Positions 42,853-52,148 are shown, counted from the stretch's first letter. The stretch: DNA of 64,000 bases from Streptantibioticus silvisoli (GCF_027947535.2 NZ_JAAGKO020000024.1:1-64000), one strand, 5' to 3'. Notes: generated by a model from the sequence alone, not told the origin. Program-made: numbers and translations.

Positions 42853-43983
42853 TCAGGTGATGCGCAGCGGCGCGCCGTCCAGCGCCGCGCACAGCGACTC
42901 GGCCATCCGGCCGCGCGATGGCGGGTGGAAGGCCAGCGCGTTGGCGGCGGAGGCCAGGTACGTACCGTCACCGGAGGTGATGAAGGCCATGCCGCCCAGC
43001 GCGTCCAGCGCCGTCCGGGTGGTCCGGGCGATGGCGTCCTGCGCGGCGTAACGGGCCACCAGGGCGTCCACCAGCAGCCGTTCGCCGTGCTCGCCGTCGG
43101 TCATCGCGCCGGCCACCGCCTCCAGCGCGAGCGTCGCGGCGCCCAGCTCGGTGACCATCGCGGCCCGCTCGGCCGCCGGCACGCCCCCCTTGGCCACGAC
43201 CCGTTCGACCAGCGCGCCGGCCGCCCCCAGGTAGCCCGCGGTGATGAGGAGTTCGAACCACAGGAAGCCGGCGACGTTCAGCGGGTCGAGGACCGAGTCC
43301 GCGGTGACGTCGGTGCGGACCACCATCCGCTCGTCGAGGACGACGTCCGCCAGGACGACCTCGTCGCTCTCCGCACCGGCCAGCACCGGGTTGCCCCAGA
43401 ACGGCCGCACCGACACCCCTTCGGTCCCGGCCGGCACGATGCCCACCGCCAGCCTGCCGACCCCGTCGGGGCCCGGGAGCACCAGCGAGACGGTGAGCAG
43501 GTCCATCGAACGGGCCAGGCTGCACGGCTTCTTGCTGCCGTTGAGCACCACCCGCCCGTCGCGCAGCCCGGCGCTGACGGCCGGCCGCAGGATCGACTGC
43601 CCGGTGCGGCCCTCGGAGAAGCCGGAGGCCAGCAGCAGCCCGTCGCCCGCGATCGCCTCCAGCAGCATCCACTCCAGCCCGGACCCGTGCGCGGCCGCCG
43701 CCACCAGCCCGGCCACCGAGAAATGGTGCATGGCCGTCGCGGCGGCCAGCGAAGGACTGCGCGCGCCGATCGCCCGCTGCACGCGCACCGCCTGGAGCGG
43801 CGTGGCACCGCGGCCGGCGTTGCCGGCCGGTACCACCAGCGCCGGGCCGCCCGCCTCGCGGAACAGCTTGATCCCCGGCCCCGACGGGCTCTCCAGCTGG
43901 TCGAGCGGGTGGGCGGCGAGGGCGGCGTCGAGGCCGGGCATGAAGGCGTCGAGCTGCTGGCGTTCCGCGTCGAGGAGGCTCAT
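42853..43983 (-). CDS. acyl-CoA dehydrogenase-like flavoprotein
   Basis: 376 residues with the acyl-CoA dehydrogenase fold: helical N-terminus, beta-domain (GFSEGRTGQSILRPAV, VLNGSKKPCSLARSMDLLTV) and C-terminal helices (LDALGGMAFITSGDGTYLASAANALAFHPPSR). The usual catalytic Glu position is not obvious, and the end is typical of biosynthetic members acting on carrier-bound chains. Likely installs a double bond in, or oxidises, the acyl intermediate. The ATG overlaps the P450 stop as ATGA. Confidence 0.85.
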   Translation of the reverse strand: MSLLDAERQQLDAFMPGLDAALAAHPLDQLESPSGPGIKLFREAGGPALVVPAGNAGRGATPLQAVRVQRAIGARSPSLAAATAMHHFSVAGLVAAAAHGSGLEWMLLEAIAGDGLLLASGFSEGRTGQSILRPAVSAGLRDGRVVLNGSKKPCSLARSMDLLTVSLVLPGPDGVGRLAVGIVPAGTEGVSVRPFWGNPVLAGAESDEVVLADVVLDERMVVRTDVTADSVLDPLNVAGFLWFELLITAGYLGAAGALVERVVAKGGVPAAERAAMVTELGAATLALEAVAGAMTDGEHGERLLVDALVARYAAQDAIARTTRTALDALGGMAFITSGDGTYLASAANALAFHPPSRGRMAESLCAALDGAPLRIT

Positions 43984-45203
43984 GCCGCGGCCACCGCCCG
44001 GACGGTGACCGGCAGCCGGTCGAAGGACCGCAGCGTGACGCTGTCGCGGCGCACCGGCGGCCCGGCCGGGGACAGACCGGGGAAGCGTTCGAACAGCCGC
44101 CGGACCAGTACGGACGCCTCCAGCCGCGCGAGCGCCGCGCCCATGCAGAAGTGCGGTCCCGCGGCGAAGCTCAGCAGCCGGGTGCCGGTGCGCCGCACGT
44201 CGAAGCGGTCCGGGTCGGCGAACTCCTGCGGATCACGGTTGGCGGCCGACAGCACGGTGGTCACGCTCGCGCCCCGCGGCACCTCCACCCCCCGGATCCG
44301 CGTCGCCCGCCGCGCGACCCGCTCGGTCATGTGGACCGGCCCGTCCCAGCGCAGTGACTCCTCGACGCTCCCCGGGACCGCTCCGGGATCGGCGAGCAGC
44401 AGGCCGAGCTGGTCGGGGTGCCGCAGCAGGGCGTGGACGGTCAGTCCCAGCAGGCTCGTGGTGGTCTCGAAGCCGGCGACGAACACCAGGAGCAGCAGGT
44501 CGGCGAGTTCGGCCCGGGAGGTGTCCTCGTCGCCGGCCTCCAGCAGCGCCGACGTCAGGTCGTCCGCCGGACGGCGCTCCCGGTGCGCCAGCAACTCCAG
44601 GAAGTAGGACCGCAGTTCGCCCACCGCGCGGTCGGTGCGCACCCAGTCCTCCGGGGAGCGGACCGGCTCCAGCAGCCGGGTGGCGTCCTGCCCGAGCTGC
44701 GAGAACCCCGGCTGGTCGGCGGCCGGCACGCCGATCAGGTCCCCGACGACCGACACCGGCAGCGGCAGGCCCACCAGTTCCTGGAAGTCGGCGGCCGAGC
44801 CGTGCGACGCCGCGTCCGCGAGCCCGTCCAGCAGCCGGTCGGTGGTCGCCAGGACGGCCGGCTCCAGGGCCGCGACCCGGCGCGGGGTGAAACCGCGGCC
44901 CACCAGTCTGCGCAGCCGGCTGTGGTCCGCGTCGTTGGCCAGCAGCAGCGACGAGTAGAAGAACTCCGCCGAGGGGTGCTCGCGCCACTCGGGGTGGCGG
45001 TCCTGGCACCACTGCGCGTCGGGGGTGGCGAAGGACGGGTCGCTGAGCACCGACTGGCAGTCGGCGTAGGAGGTCAGGAAGACCATGTCGAGGTCGCCGT
45101 CGTAGTAGGCCGGGGCGATCTCCCGCAGTCTCGCCAGAGCCGGGAACGGATTCTCCCGCCCCTCGGGGGTGAAGATCGAGAACAGCACGTCCTGGGCTTT
45201 CAT
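43980..45203 (-). CDS. cytochrome P450
   Basis: 407 residues, soluble bacterial class I P450. I-helix LLVFVAGFETTTSLL (with the acid-alcohol pair replaced by Glu-Thr), ExxR in VEESLRWDG, haem Cys353 in FAAGPHFCMGAALARLE. First gene of the 36.9-45.2 kb cluster and translationally coupled to the dehydrogenase. Probably hydroxylates or desaturates the product or an ACP-bound intermediate. No ferredoxin gene nearby. Confidence 0.95.
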   Translation of the reverse strand: MKAQDVLFSIFTPEGRENPFPALARLREIAPAYYDGDLDMVFLTSYADCQSVLSDPSFATPDAQWCQDRHPEWREHPSAEFFYSSLLLANDADHSRLRRLVGRGFTPRRVAALEPAVLATTDRLLDGLADAASHGSAADFQELVGLPLPVSVVGDLIGVPAADQPGFSQLGQDATRLLEPVRSPEDWVRTDRAVGELRSYFLELLAHRERRPADDLTSALLEAGDEDTSRAELADLLLLVFVAGFETTTSLLGLTVHALLRHPDQLGLLLADPGAVPGSVEESLRWDGPVHMTERVARRATRIRGVEVPRGASVTTVLSAANRDPQEFADPDRFDVRRTGTRLLSFAAGPHFCMGAALARLEASVLVRRLFERFPGLSPAGPPVRRDSVTLRSFDRLPVTVRAVAAA

Positions 45204-45888
45204 CGAGCGATCCCCTTACGGCGCGGGCGGGTTCGGGTCGGCTGGTCCGGTGACGATCGGCGGCGTTGCGGAGCGGAGGGCGCGCGGCCGGCGCACCCCG
45301 AGGCGCCCCCGGAGGACGACCTCGCGTCAGGCGCCCGGTGCTCCGGGACGCACCGGGACCCGCGCGGGCGTGACGACTGGTAATCGGCACCCTCGCACCT
45401 GCGACGTTGAAACCGGCGACCACCCGCTGACGCGGCCTGACGATTCGTCCGGGGGGATGACGGACGGGCGGGCGACGGCGAACATGCGGGGGGACGGCGA
45501 ACAGGTGGGGCGTGGCGGGGTGGTCGCGGGGCGTGGCCTGCTGTGGCGTGGGCCGGTGGCTCCGGGCCTCCGGCGGGTTCGGCGATCCCGATGCCTTCGA
45601 TGGCTGAGGGGCTCCGACGGATTCGGGGCTGCGGAGTTCTGGCGGGTTCGGGGCTCCGGTAATTCCGGTGGCTCCGGTGGCTCCGGGCGATCCCGACGCC
45701 TGCGGCGACCCGGGTGACTCCGGCGGCGGCCGGTGCGGCACGGCACCCCGTGTTTGCCGGAGTGGCAACGGAACTCGCGGGGTTCCGGCGGCCGGCGCAT
45801 CATCGGTGCCGGAGCGGTCGGTCGGCGTCCCGCCGGGGGCGGCCGGTGGCGTGCCGGCGTACGGCGGACCCACGGACCAGGAGGACTC
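45204..45888. other. divergent intergenic region with low-complexity GGCTCCGGT repeats
   Basis: 45204-45430 should contain the promoter of the P450-led cluster; I see no clear operator. 45480-45740 is a simple-sequence stretch (GGCTCCGG and GGGGCGTGGC patterns) with no credible gene. Confidence 0.5.
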
Positions 45889-46887
45889 ATGTCGCGCGAC
45901 ACCCGGGCAGCGGATGCCACCCACCGTCTCGTCCCGTCACCCGCCGGGCGGATCCACCTGGTGGAGCAGGGCAGCGGACCGCTGGTGCTGCTGGTGCACG
46001 GGTTCCCCGAGTCCTGGTACTCCTGGCGCCATCAGCTGCACGCGCTGGCCGCGGCCGGATACCGCGCGGTCGCCGTCGACGTCCGCGGCTACGGGCGTTC
46101 CTCCCGGCCGCAGGCGCCGGACGCCTACCGGATGCTCGACCTCGTGGAGGACAACGTCGCCGTGGTCCACGCCCTCGGTGAGCGGACCGCGGTGATCGTC
46201 GGGCACGACTGGGGTTCGGCCATCGCCGCGAACTCCGCCCTGGTCAGGCCGGACGTCTTCCGCGCCGTCGGACTGCTGAGCGTTCCCTACACCCCGCGCG
46301 GCGGGCCGCGGCCCAGCGAGATCTTCGCCCGGATGGGCGGCGACGAGGAGTTCTACGTCTCCTACTTCCAGGAGCCGGGCCGCGCCGAGGCCGAGATCGA
46401 GCCGGACGTCCGCGGCTGGCTCGCCGGCTTCTACGCGGCGCTGTCCGCCGACACCATGGCCGCGCCCGGCGCGCCCGACCCGCACTTCGTGGGCCCGGGC
46501 GGAACGCTGCGTGACCGGTTTCCGGCCGGCCGGCTGCCCGGCTGGCTCAGCGAGGACGAACTCGACGTCTACGCCGGGGAGTTCGAACGCACCGGCCTGA
46601 CCGGAGCGCTCAACCGCTACCGGAACATGGACCGCGACTGGCAGGACCTCGCCGCGTTCGACGGCTCGCCCGTCACCCAGCCCTCCCTGTTCGTCGGCGG
46701 AGCCCTCGACGCCTCCACCACCTGGCTGGCCGACGCGATCCGGGCCTACCCCGCCACGCTGCCCGGCCTGGTCTCCTCGCACCTCCTCGACGGCTGCGGC
46801 CACTGGATCCAGCAGGAACGCCGTGACGAGGTCAACGAGATCCTCACCGGCTGGCTCTCCGCGCTGCCGACCGGCACGACCGCCTGA
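45889..46887 (+). CDS. alpha/beta hydrolase, epoxide hydrolase type
   Basis: 332 residues. HGFPESWYSWRHQL (oxyanion-hole HGxP), nucleophile Asp107 in VIVGHDWGSA, lid domain (~140-240) with tyrosines suited to epoxide protonation, and catalytic His in DGCGHWIQQERRDEVN. Asp as nucleophile in GHDW is typical of soluble epoxide hydrolases. ATG 45889 has GGAGG upstream. Divergent from the P450 cluster; P450 plus epoxide hydrolase could act in sequence on one substrate, but that is inference. Confidence 0.9.
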   Translation: MSRDTRAADATHRLVPSPAGRIHLVEQGSGPLVLLVHGFPESWYSWRHQLHALAAAGYRAVAVDVRGYGRSSRPQAPDAYRMLDLVEDNVAVVHALGERTAVIVGHDWGSAIAANSALVRPDVFRAVGLLSVPYTPRGGPRPSEIFARMGGDEEFYVSYFQEPGRAEAEIEPDVRGWLAGFYAALSADTMAAPGAPDPHFVGPGGTLRDRFPAGRLPGWLSEDELDVYAGEFERTGLTGALNRYRNMDRDWQDLAAFDGSPVTQPSLFVGGALDASTTWLADAIRAYPATLPGLVSSHLLDGCGHWIQQERRDEVNEILTGWLSALPTGTTA

Positions 46888-47244
46888 CGGGGTCCGTTCG
46901 GCGGTGCTGTCGGGGCGGTCGCTCCGGTGGGGTGGGCGGGGCTGCGCGGGTCGGCGGGGCCGCGCGGTTCGGTGGTTCCGCCGCTGTCGTGCAGCCGAAC
47001 GGTGCGGTGCCTACCCCGGGGGTCCTGGTACGGCGGCGGAGTCCCGGTACGGCGGAGGGGCTCTGACACGGTGGAGTGGCCTCGGCACGGCGAAGGGCCC
47101 GCCCCGCCGAGGAGTGGCGGGACGGGCCCCGGTGCGGTGTCCGGTGCGGGCGGCGGGTCGCGGTCGCGGTGCGCCCGGTCCGCCCGCCCGGTGCGTCAGC
47201 GGTCAGTGGTCAGCGACCCGTGGTCGGCCGTCGGTCGTCGGCCG
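46888..47244. other. convergent intergenic region
   Basis: GC-rich, no gene; contains the hairpin at 47095-47129. Confidence 0.6.
47095..47129. terminator. bidirectional terminator
   Basis: 14-bp stem with one mismatch (47095-47108 with 47116-47129), 7-base loop, between the convergent epoxide hydrolase and GH27 genes. Confidence 0.7.
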
Positions 47245-49071
47245 TCAGAGCGTCCACTGCTCGTTGGCCCCGCCGTTGCAGGGCCACAGTTCCAGGCCCG
47301 AACCGTTGGGGTTGGTGGTGCCGGTGACGTCCAGGCACATCCCGGACTGCACGCCGGTGATGGTGCCGTTGCTGTTGATGTTCCACTGCTGGTTGGTCTG
47401 GCCGTTGCAGTCGAACATCTCGACCGCCGTGCCGGCCGTCGTCTGGTTGTTGTAGGCGTCGAAGCACTTGCCCTCCAGCACCAGGGTCTTGGCCGAGGCG
47501 TTGGAGACGACGTTCTGGTTGGCGTGGCCGTTGCAGTCCCACACCTCCAGCTGGGTGGTGTTGTAGGTGGTGCCCTGCGGGGAGTCGACGCAGCGGCCGG
47601 ACAGCTTGCTGACCATCGGGGCGCCGATCGTGCCGTGCCCGGCGGCCGGGGTGACGCGCAGCAGGCGGGACCCGTGGCTGGGCAGCGACGCGGTGAAGGA
47701 GCCGCTGGAGGAGCCGAGGTCGGTGTGGCTCCACAGGTCGCGGACCGCCGCGCTGCCGGTGAAGCCCAGGTCGGACCAGTTGGCGGTGACGTTGGCAGTG
47801 GAACCGCTCAGGTTGAACAGGCCGACGGTGTACGTGCCGTCACCGTTGTCGGCCCACCAGGTCTGCTGCTGCGCGCCCTGCACCACCGGGTGGGCGGGGT
47901 GGCCGGCCCGGTCGACGCCAAGCACCTCGTCGTTGGTCAGCAGCGCCAGGTCACCGGAGTCCATGTGGGTCAGGTCGGTGCCGAGGGTCAGCGGGGCCGA
48001 CGAGATGGCCCACAAGGTCATCTGGGTCTGGCGCTCGTCGGGGGTCAGGCCGGTGCTGGTGCCGTTGCCGACCTCGATGGAGTCCGGGTCGCCCCAGCCG
48101 CCGGGGCCGTCGTAGCGCACCCAGGCCGGCAGGTCGTTGAATCGCTGGGAGACGTTCGACCAGTTGGTCAGGGTGCTGCAGTAGCACTCGACGTCGCCGT
48201 CGATGCGCCAGCCGTTGGCGTTCGTCTCCCAGGTCGTCCCGTTCTTGACGTCCAGGGAGTTCGACAGCTGGAAGTGAATGGTCCGCCCGGACTGCTTGAG
48301 CGCCGTCGACCACGCCTGGACGTCGGCGATGTCGGAGTCCCCGACGCCGTCCATCTTCAGGTAGTCGACGCCGTAGGAGGCGAGCAGGTCGGCCCACGAG
48401 TTGACGTACGCCTGCGCCGCGGCCGGGTTCTTGGAGTAGTCGATGTAGTACATCGCGCCGTTGCCGAAGTTGTAGTTCGCCTCGTAGCTGCTGGTGTTGG
48501 AGACGATGTCGCGCGCGTGGTACGAGGTGCCCTGGATCGGGGTGTTCTGGTTGTACGCCGCCACCGGGATGCCCGGCGTCAGGTACATGCCGAACTTCTC
48601 ACCCAGACCGTGCACGTAGTTGGCCACCGACGCCATGCCGTCCGGGAACCGGCTGGTGTCGACCACCCAGCGCCCGTAGGAGTCGACGTTGGTCGAGGGG
48701 TTGAGGTAGTAGAAGTCGTCGATGTTGACGTAGGTGTACCCGTGGCTGACCAGGCCGGTCGACGACATCGCGGCGGCCTGCGCCTCGATGTTCGCCTCCG
48801 TCGGGTTGTTGCGGATGAAGCTCCAGCTGCTCCATCCCTCCTGCGGGGTCGCGGCGGCGCCGTTGCCCTCGTCCGGGGTCACCGCGGCGGCGGTGCTCGC
48901 GGCCGGGGTCGCCGCAGTGCTGGTGCCGGCGGCCTGGGCGGTGGGCGCGGTCGCCACGCCCGCTCCGTACAGGAAGGAGACGAGCAGGGCGGCCACGGCG
49001 AGCACGCACAGCCGGCCTCTCTGCCGGGGGCCGCCTCTGTACCGGAGCCATTGCTGTATCGAGGAAGTCAT
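47245..49071 (-). CDS. secreted GH27 alpha-galactosidase with ricin-type CBM13
   Basis: 608 residues: signal peptide (to ~AQA, ~48), GH27 barrel (~75-385; GWSSWSFIRNN, YVNIDDFYY, nucleophile Asp241 in YLKMDGVG, acid Asp293 in WRIDGDVE), beta-domain (~390-470) and a C-terminal ricin-B lectin domain (~480-608; CVDSPQGTTYNTTQLEVWDCNG, WNINSNGTI, LELWPCNGGANEQW). Releases alpha-galactosyl or related beta-arabinosyl groups from plant polysaccharides. ATG 49071 has AAGGAG upstream. The promoter region 49140-49215 is unusually AT-rich. Confidence 0.9.
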   Translation of the reverse strand: MTSSIQQWLRYRGGPRQRGRLCVLAVAALLVSFLYGAGVATAPTAQAAGTSTAATPAASTAAAVTPDEGNGAAATPQEGWSSWSFIRNNPTEANIEAQAAAMSSTGLVSHGYTYVNIDDFYYLNPSTNVDSYGRWVVDTSRFPDGMASVANYVHGLGEKFGMYLTPGIPVAAYNQNTPIQGTSYHARDIVSNTSSYEANYNFGNGAMYYIDYSKNPAAAQAYVNSWADLLASYGVDYLKMDGVGDSDIADVQAWSTALKQSGRTIHFQLSNSLDVKNGTTWETNANGWRIDGDVECYCSTLTNWSNVSQRFNDLPAWVRYDGPGGWGDPDSIEVGNGTSTGLTPDERQTQMTLWAISSAPLTLGTDLTHMDSGDLALLTNDEVLGVDRAGHPAHPVVQGAQQQTWWADNGDGTYTVGLFNLSGSTANVTANWSDLGFTGSAAVRDLWSHTDLGSSSGSFTASLPSHGSRLLRVTPAAGHGTIGAPMVSKLSGRCVDSPQGTTYNTTQLEVWDCNGHANQNVVSNASAKTLVLEGKCFDAYNNQTTAGTAVEMFDCNGQTNQQWNINSNGTITGVQSGMCLDVTGTTNPNGSGLELWPCNGGANEQWTL

Positions 49072-49767
49072 GAACACTCCTTGCATGGCGCATGCGGGTG
49101 AGGGGAGGGGCGCGGGAATGCCCGACGACCCCCGAGCGAACGTGTTGCATAGTGATTGCCCTTGAGTAAACGAGTCAAGACATATGACAGAAAGTCAAAG
49201 ATCCAAACACAAAGCACCAGCATGGCGGTTACTCGCCCACCACGCCACGGGCCGCACCGACGAGCGCCGGCCCCTGCGGCCAGGCCTTCGCGGCCCGCGC
49301 GGACCCGGTACGGATCGGCCCATTCTCCGCGCGGTCGCCGAAAGAGAACGGTTCGGCCCGGACGCCGACGTCGACCGGCGGCCTGCCCGGTGAGCGCCCC
49401 GCCGCGCCGATATCGACCGGCGGCCTGCCCGGAGCGCGGCCTGCGGGAACCGTGTCGCCGCCCGCCGGGTGAGCGGGGCCCGGACCCCGGTGCCGGAAAC
49501 CGTCGTCGGCCACGCCGCACGACGGTTCGGCGGGCTGCCGCCCCTGTTGCGCGCGTCGGCTCCGGCGCCGCCGCCTCCACCCCGCGCGCGCCGGTTCCGG
49601 GAGCCGGTTCTCGCGTCGGCTCCGGCGCCCGGTCCACCGCGACGTGCGCGGCAGCGTCATACCGTCCGGGTCAACTACGTGCCCTGGCAATGTAGTTACG
49701 TGCAGGGCACTACCATCGGAATGACTCTGCGTGTCCCGGCCGGGGCGCCCGCGTGATTGGAGACGAC
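49072..49767. other. divergent intergenic region
   Basis: 49140-49215 is AT-rich and holds the minus-strand GH27 promoter, with TTGACT motifs on that strand. 49230-49660 is GC-rich without a credible gene. 49673-49710 carries interlocked inverted repeats. Confidence 0.5.
49673..49710 (+). promoter_or_regulatory. interlocked inverted repeats: possible RNA pseudoknot or compound operator
   Basis: AACTAC (49673-49678) pairs with GTAGTT (49692-49697), and GTGCCCTG (49679-49686) pairs with CAGGGCAC (49703-49710). The arms alternate A-B-A'-B', the topology of an H-type pseudoknot or of two mutually exclusive hairpins. It ends 57 bp before the methyltransferase ATG, where a leader structure could act; as DNA it could be two overlapping operators. 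Confidence 0.45.
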
Positions 49768-50607
49768 ATGGCCGACGAGTCCATGGCCTGGGCGATGAGG
49801 CCGCCGCGCCCGCCCAAGGAACTGTCCGACAAGAAGGCGCACAGCGCCCGGATGTACGACGTCTACCTGGGCGGGAAGACCAACTACCCGGCGGACCGCC
49901 AGGCGGCGGAGCAGGTCAAGACGGTCTGGCCGACGGTGCAGATAGCGGCGCGGGCCAACCGCTCCTTCATGCACCGCGCCACCGGAGTGCTGGCCCGCGA
50001 CCACGGCATACGCCAGTGGCTGGACATCGGCACCGGCATCCCCACCGAACCGAACCTCCACCAGGTCGCCCAGAGCATCCTCCCGCAGGCCCACGTGGTG
50101 TACGCCGACCACGACGAGATCGTGCTCGCCTACGCCCGCGCGCTCATGGACAGCACCCCCGAGGGCCGGACCGCCTACGTCCAGGGCGACCTGCGCCACC
50201 CCCAGGACATCCTGACCGCGCCGGACCTGCTGGACACCCTCGATCTGGACCAGCCGGTCGCGCTGAGTCTCAACGCGGTGCTGCACTTCATGACGGACGA
50301 CGACCGGCCCTACGACATCGTGGCCACCCTGCTGGACGCGCTCCCCTCCGGCAGCGCCATCGCGCTCTCCCACTGCACGCCGGAGTTCGAGCCCGAGACC
50401 TGGGCCGGTATCGCCGACATCTACAACAACGGCGGCACTCCGGTGCAGTTCCGCACCAAGCCCGAGTTCGAGCGGTTCTTCGACGGCCTGGACCTGCTGG
50501 AGCCGGGTATCACCGTGTGCCATCGCTGGCGCCCGGACGGCGGCCCCGAGTCCGAACTGACCGACGGCGCCGTCAGCCTCTGGGGCGGCGTCGCGCTCAA
50601 GCCGTAA
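49768..50607 (+). CDS. DUF574-type SAM-dependent methyltransferase
   Basis: 279 residues of the actinobacterial DUF574 (PF04672) family: KKAHSARMYDVYLGGKTNYPADRQAAEQV, FMHRATGVLARDHGIRQWLDIGTGIP (SAM motif I region), AHVVYADHDEIVLAYARALM, and VALSLNAVLHFMTDDDRPYDIVATLLDALPSGSAIALSH. These are abundant in streptomycetes but their substrates are mostly unknown. I use ATG 49768, with GGAG upstream, over the in-frame GTG 49753. Confidence 0.93.
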   Translation: MADESMAWAMRPPRPPKELSDKKAHSARMYDVYLGGKTNYPADRQAAEQVKTVWPTVQIAARANRSFMHRATGVLARDHGIRQWLDIGTGIPTEPNLHQVAQSILPQAHVVYADHDEIVLAYARALMDSTPEGRTAYVQGDLRHPQDILTAPDLLDTLDLDQPVALSLNAVLHFMTDDDRPYDIVATLLDALPSGSAIALSHCTPEFEPETWAGIADIYNNGGTPVQFRTKPEFERFFDGLDLLEPGITVCHRWRPDGGPESELTDGAVSLWGGVALKP

Positions 50608-50945
50608 CCCGGCCACGGTTCCCCCGGCCGTAGGCGTACGGCCGGGGCCGCGCCGGGGTGGCGCCGCGCTCAAGCCGTGATCCGGCCACCCCCGCGAGCC
50701 GCGCCGGCCCGCACCGTCCGCAGCCGTTCCGCCCTCTCCGCCCCACCTCCGGCCCCGCGTCCGCCCGCACCACCGCGTCCGCCTCCGCCCGCGTCCCCCG
50801 TGCCCACCCCGCGCCCACCCGTCCCGCCGAAGGCGCCGTCACCGGGGCGGGGGCCGGACGGGCGGCGCCGGACAGTACGTGGGGATCAAAACCGTCGAGC
50901 CGGGTAGGCCCACCAGCAGGACAAGGCTGACGAACGGAGATCGCC
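50608..50945. other. intergenic region with terminator and duplicated gene end
   Basis: Contains the hairpin 50622-50647 and a 24-bp copy of the methyltransferase gene end (50666-50689 repeats 50593-50616 with two mismatches). The rest is GC-rich without a gene. Confidence 0.7.
50622..50647 (+). terminator. terminator of the DUF574 methyltransferase gene
   Basis: Perfect 11-bp stem (CCCCGGCCGTA with its complement) and 4-base loop, starting 15 bp after the stop codon. Confidence 0.85.
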
Positions 50946-51494
50946 ATGGCGGAATTTCTGACCGATATCAAGGTCATCAGGGAGCGGGCGCGCCAGGAGA
51001 TCGGCAAGGGGCCCATCACCGACGCCTACGGTGCCGACCTGCAACGCGTGCTCCAGGTCCTCAACGAGGCGCTGGCCACGGAGATCGTCTGCACCCTCCG
51101 TTACAAGCGGCACTACTACACGGCGACCGGCCTGTACTCCGAGCCGGTGGCCGCGGAGTTCCTGGAACACGCCGGCGAGGAGCAGGAGCACGCCGACCGG
51201 CTCGCCGAGCGCATCGTCCAGCTCGGCGGTGAACCGGACTTCAACCCCGACACCCTCACCAGCCGCTCGCACGCCGAGTACGACGCGAGCGCCGGGCTGG
51301 TGGAGATGATCAAGGAGGACCTGGTGGCCGAACGGGTCGCCATCGCCTCCTACACCGAGATCGTCCAGTGGCTGGGCACGGGCGACCCCACCACCCGCCG
51401 GGTCTTCGAGGACCTCCTGGCCCAGGAGGAGGAACACGCCGACGACCTGCGCGGCCTGCTGGAACGACTCCCGAGCGACCTCGGCGGCAGCTGA
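50946..51494 (+). CDS. ferritin-like/bacterioferritin-type protein
   Basis: 182 residues, four-helix bundle with paired Glu/His di-iron motifs: LNEALATEIVCTLRYKRHYY, FLEHAGEEQEHADRLAERI, MIKEDLVAERVAIASYTEIVQW and LLAQEEEHADDLRGLL. The two EExxH-type motifs (EEQEH, EEEEH) show an intact di-metal site. Likely a Dps/bacterioferritin relative for iron handling or peroxide defence. ATG 50946 follows CGGAGATC. Confidence 0.9.
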   Translation: MAEFLTDIKVIRERARQEIGKGPITDAYGADLQRVLQVLNEALATEIVCTLRYKRHYYTATGLYSEPVAAEFLEHAGEEQEHADRLAERIVQLGGEPDFNPDTLTSRSHAEYDASAGLVEMIKEDLVAERVAIASYTEIVQWLGTGDPTTRRVFEDLLAQEEEHADDLRGLLERLPSDLGGS

Positions 51495-51824
51495 CCCCGA
51501 ACCCCGCCGCGCCCCCGGCCCTCCCGCGTGGCAGGGGCAGCGGTGACCACGACCCGGGCAGCGGTGATCCACGGCCCGGGTGGCGATGAGGGCGGCGACG
51601 TCGGTCGGCACCCCGGTCCGGATCCGCGACGCGGTACGGCGACGCGGACCCGCGAAGCGGCACGCGAACCCCAACCCGCGCCCGGCGACGTGGCCCCGGG
51701 ACCCGGACCCGTGACGCGTCACGGCGACCCGGTCCCGGAGTCGTAAAACATGGCACGGTGACGCGGACCGGCCGGCCGTTGGGGCGGCCCGGCGTTGAAG
51801 CGGCTGTGGTCCGGGGAGCGTTCG
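51495..51824. other. intergenic region
   Basis: GC-rich with many short GACGCGGTACGGCGACGCGG-like near-repeats; no gene and no clear hairpin recognised. Confidence 0.45.
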
Positions 51825-52148
51825 TCAGGGCTGGTCGCCGGCCGGCAGGCCCACCCCTCCCAGGACGGTGAGGTCCGTGCGGTGCGGTGGGGCCGACAGC
51901 AGGGCGAGGACGTCGGCGGGGGCGGGGGCGCCGGCCGGCGGGGGAGCGGCGAGGGCGGCCCGGGCGTCGTCCTCGGCCCGCCAGACCTCGGTGACGCGCA
52001 CGGTGTCGGGGTCGGCGGCGTCCTGGCCGATCAGGTAGATCTCGCAGCCGGCGCAGCCGCGCAGCCCCTCCGCGACCCGCAGCAGCAGGGCGGCGAGTTC
52101 GCCTCCCCGGCCGGGGAGTGCGGTCATGGTCATCAGCCGGCCGATCAT
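51825..52148 (-). CDS. antibiotic biosynthesis monooxygenase (ABM) domain protein
   Basis: 107 residues, ferredoxin-like ABM fold: MIGRLMTMTALPGRGGELAALLLRVAEGLRGCAGCEIYLIGQ, then DTVRVTEVWRAEDDARAAL and a Pro/Ala loop before the last strand. Members are cofactor-free oxygenases or haem-degrading enzymes, many without known substrate. The ATG overlaps the VOC gene stop as ATGA, so both are made together. Confidence 0.85.
   Translation of the reverse strand: MIGRLMTMTALPGRGGELAALLLRVAEGLRGCAGCEIYLIGQDAADPDTVRVTEVWRAEDDARAALAAPPPAGAPAPADVLALLSAPPHRTDLTVLGGVGLPAGDQP

Noticed and set aside
42670-44607. A 645-codon plus-strand open frame
   Set aside because: Antisense of the acyl-CoA dehydrogenase and P450 genes with no recognisable domain.
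45480-45740. GGCTCCGGT-type repeats considered as a Gly-Ser linker of a gene
   Set aside because: No flanking domain in that frame and no start signal.
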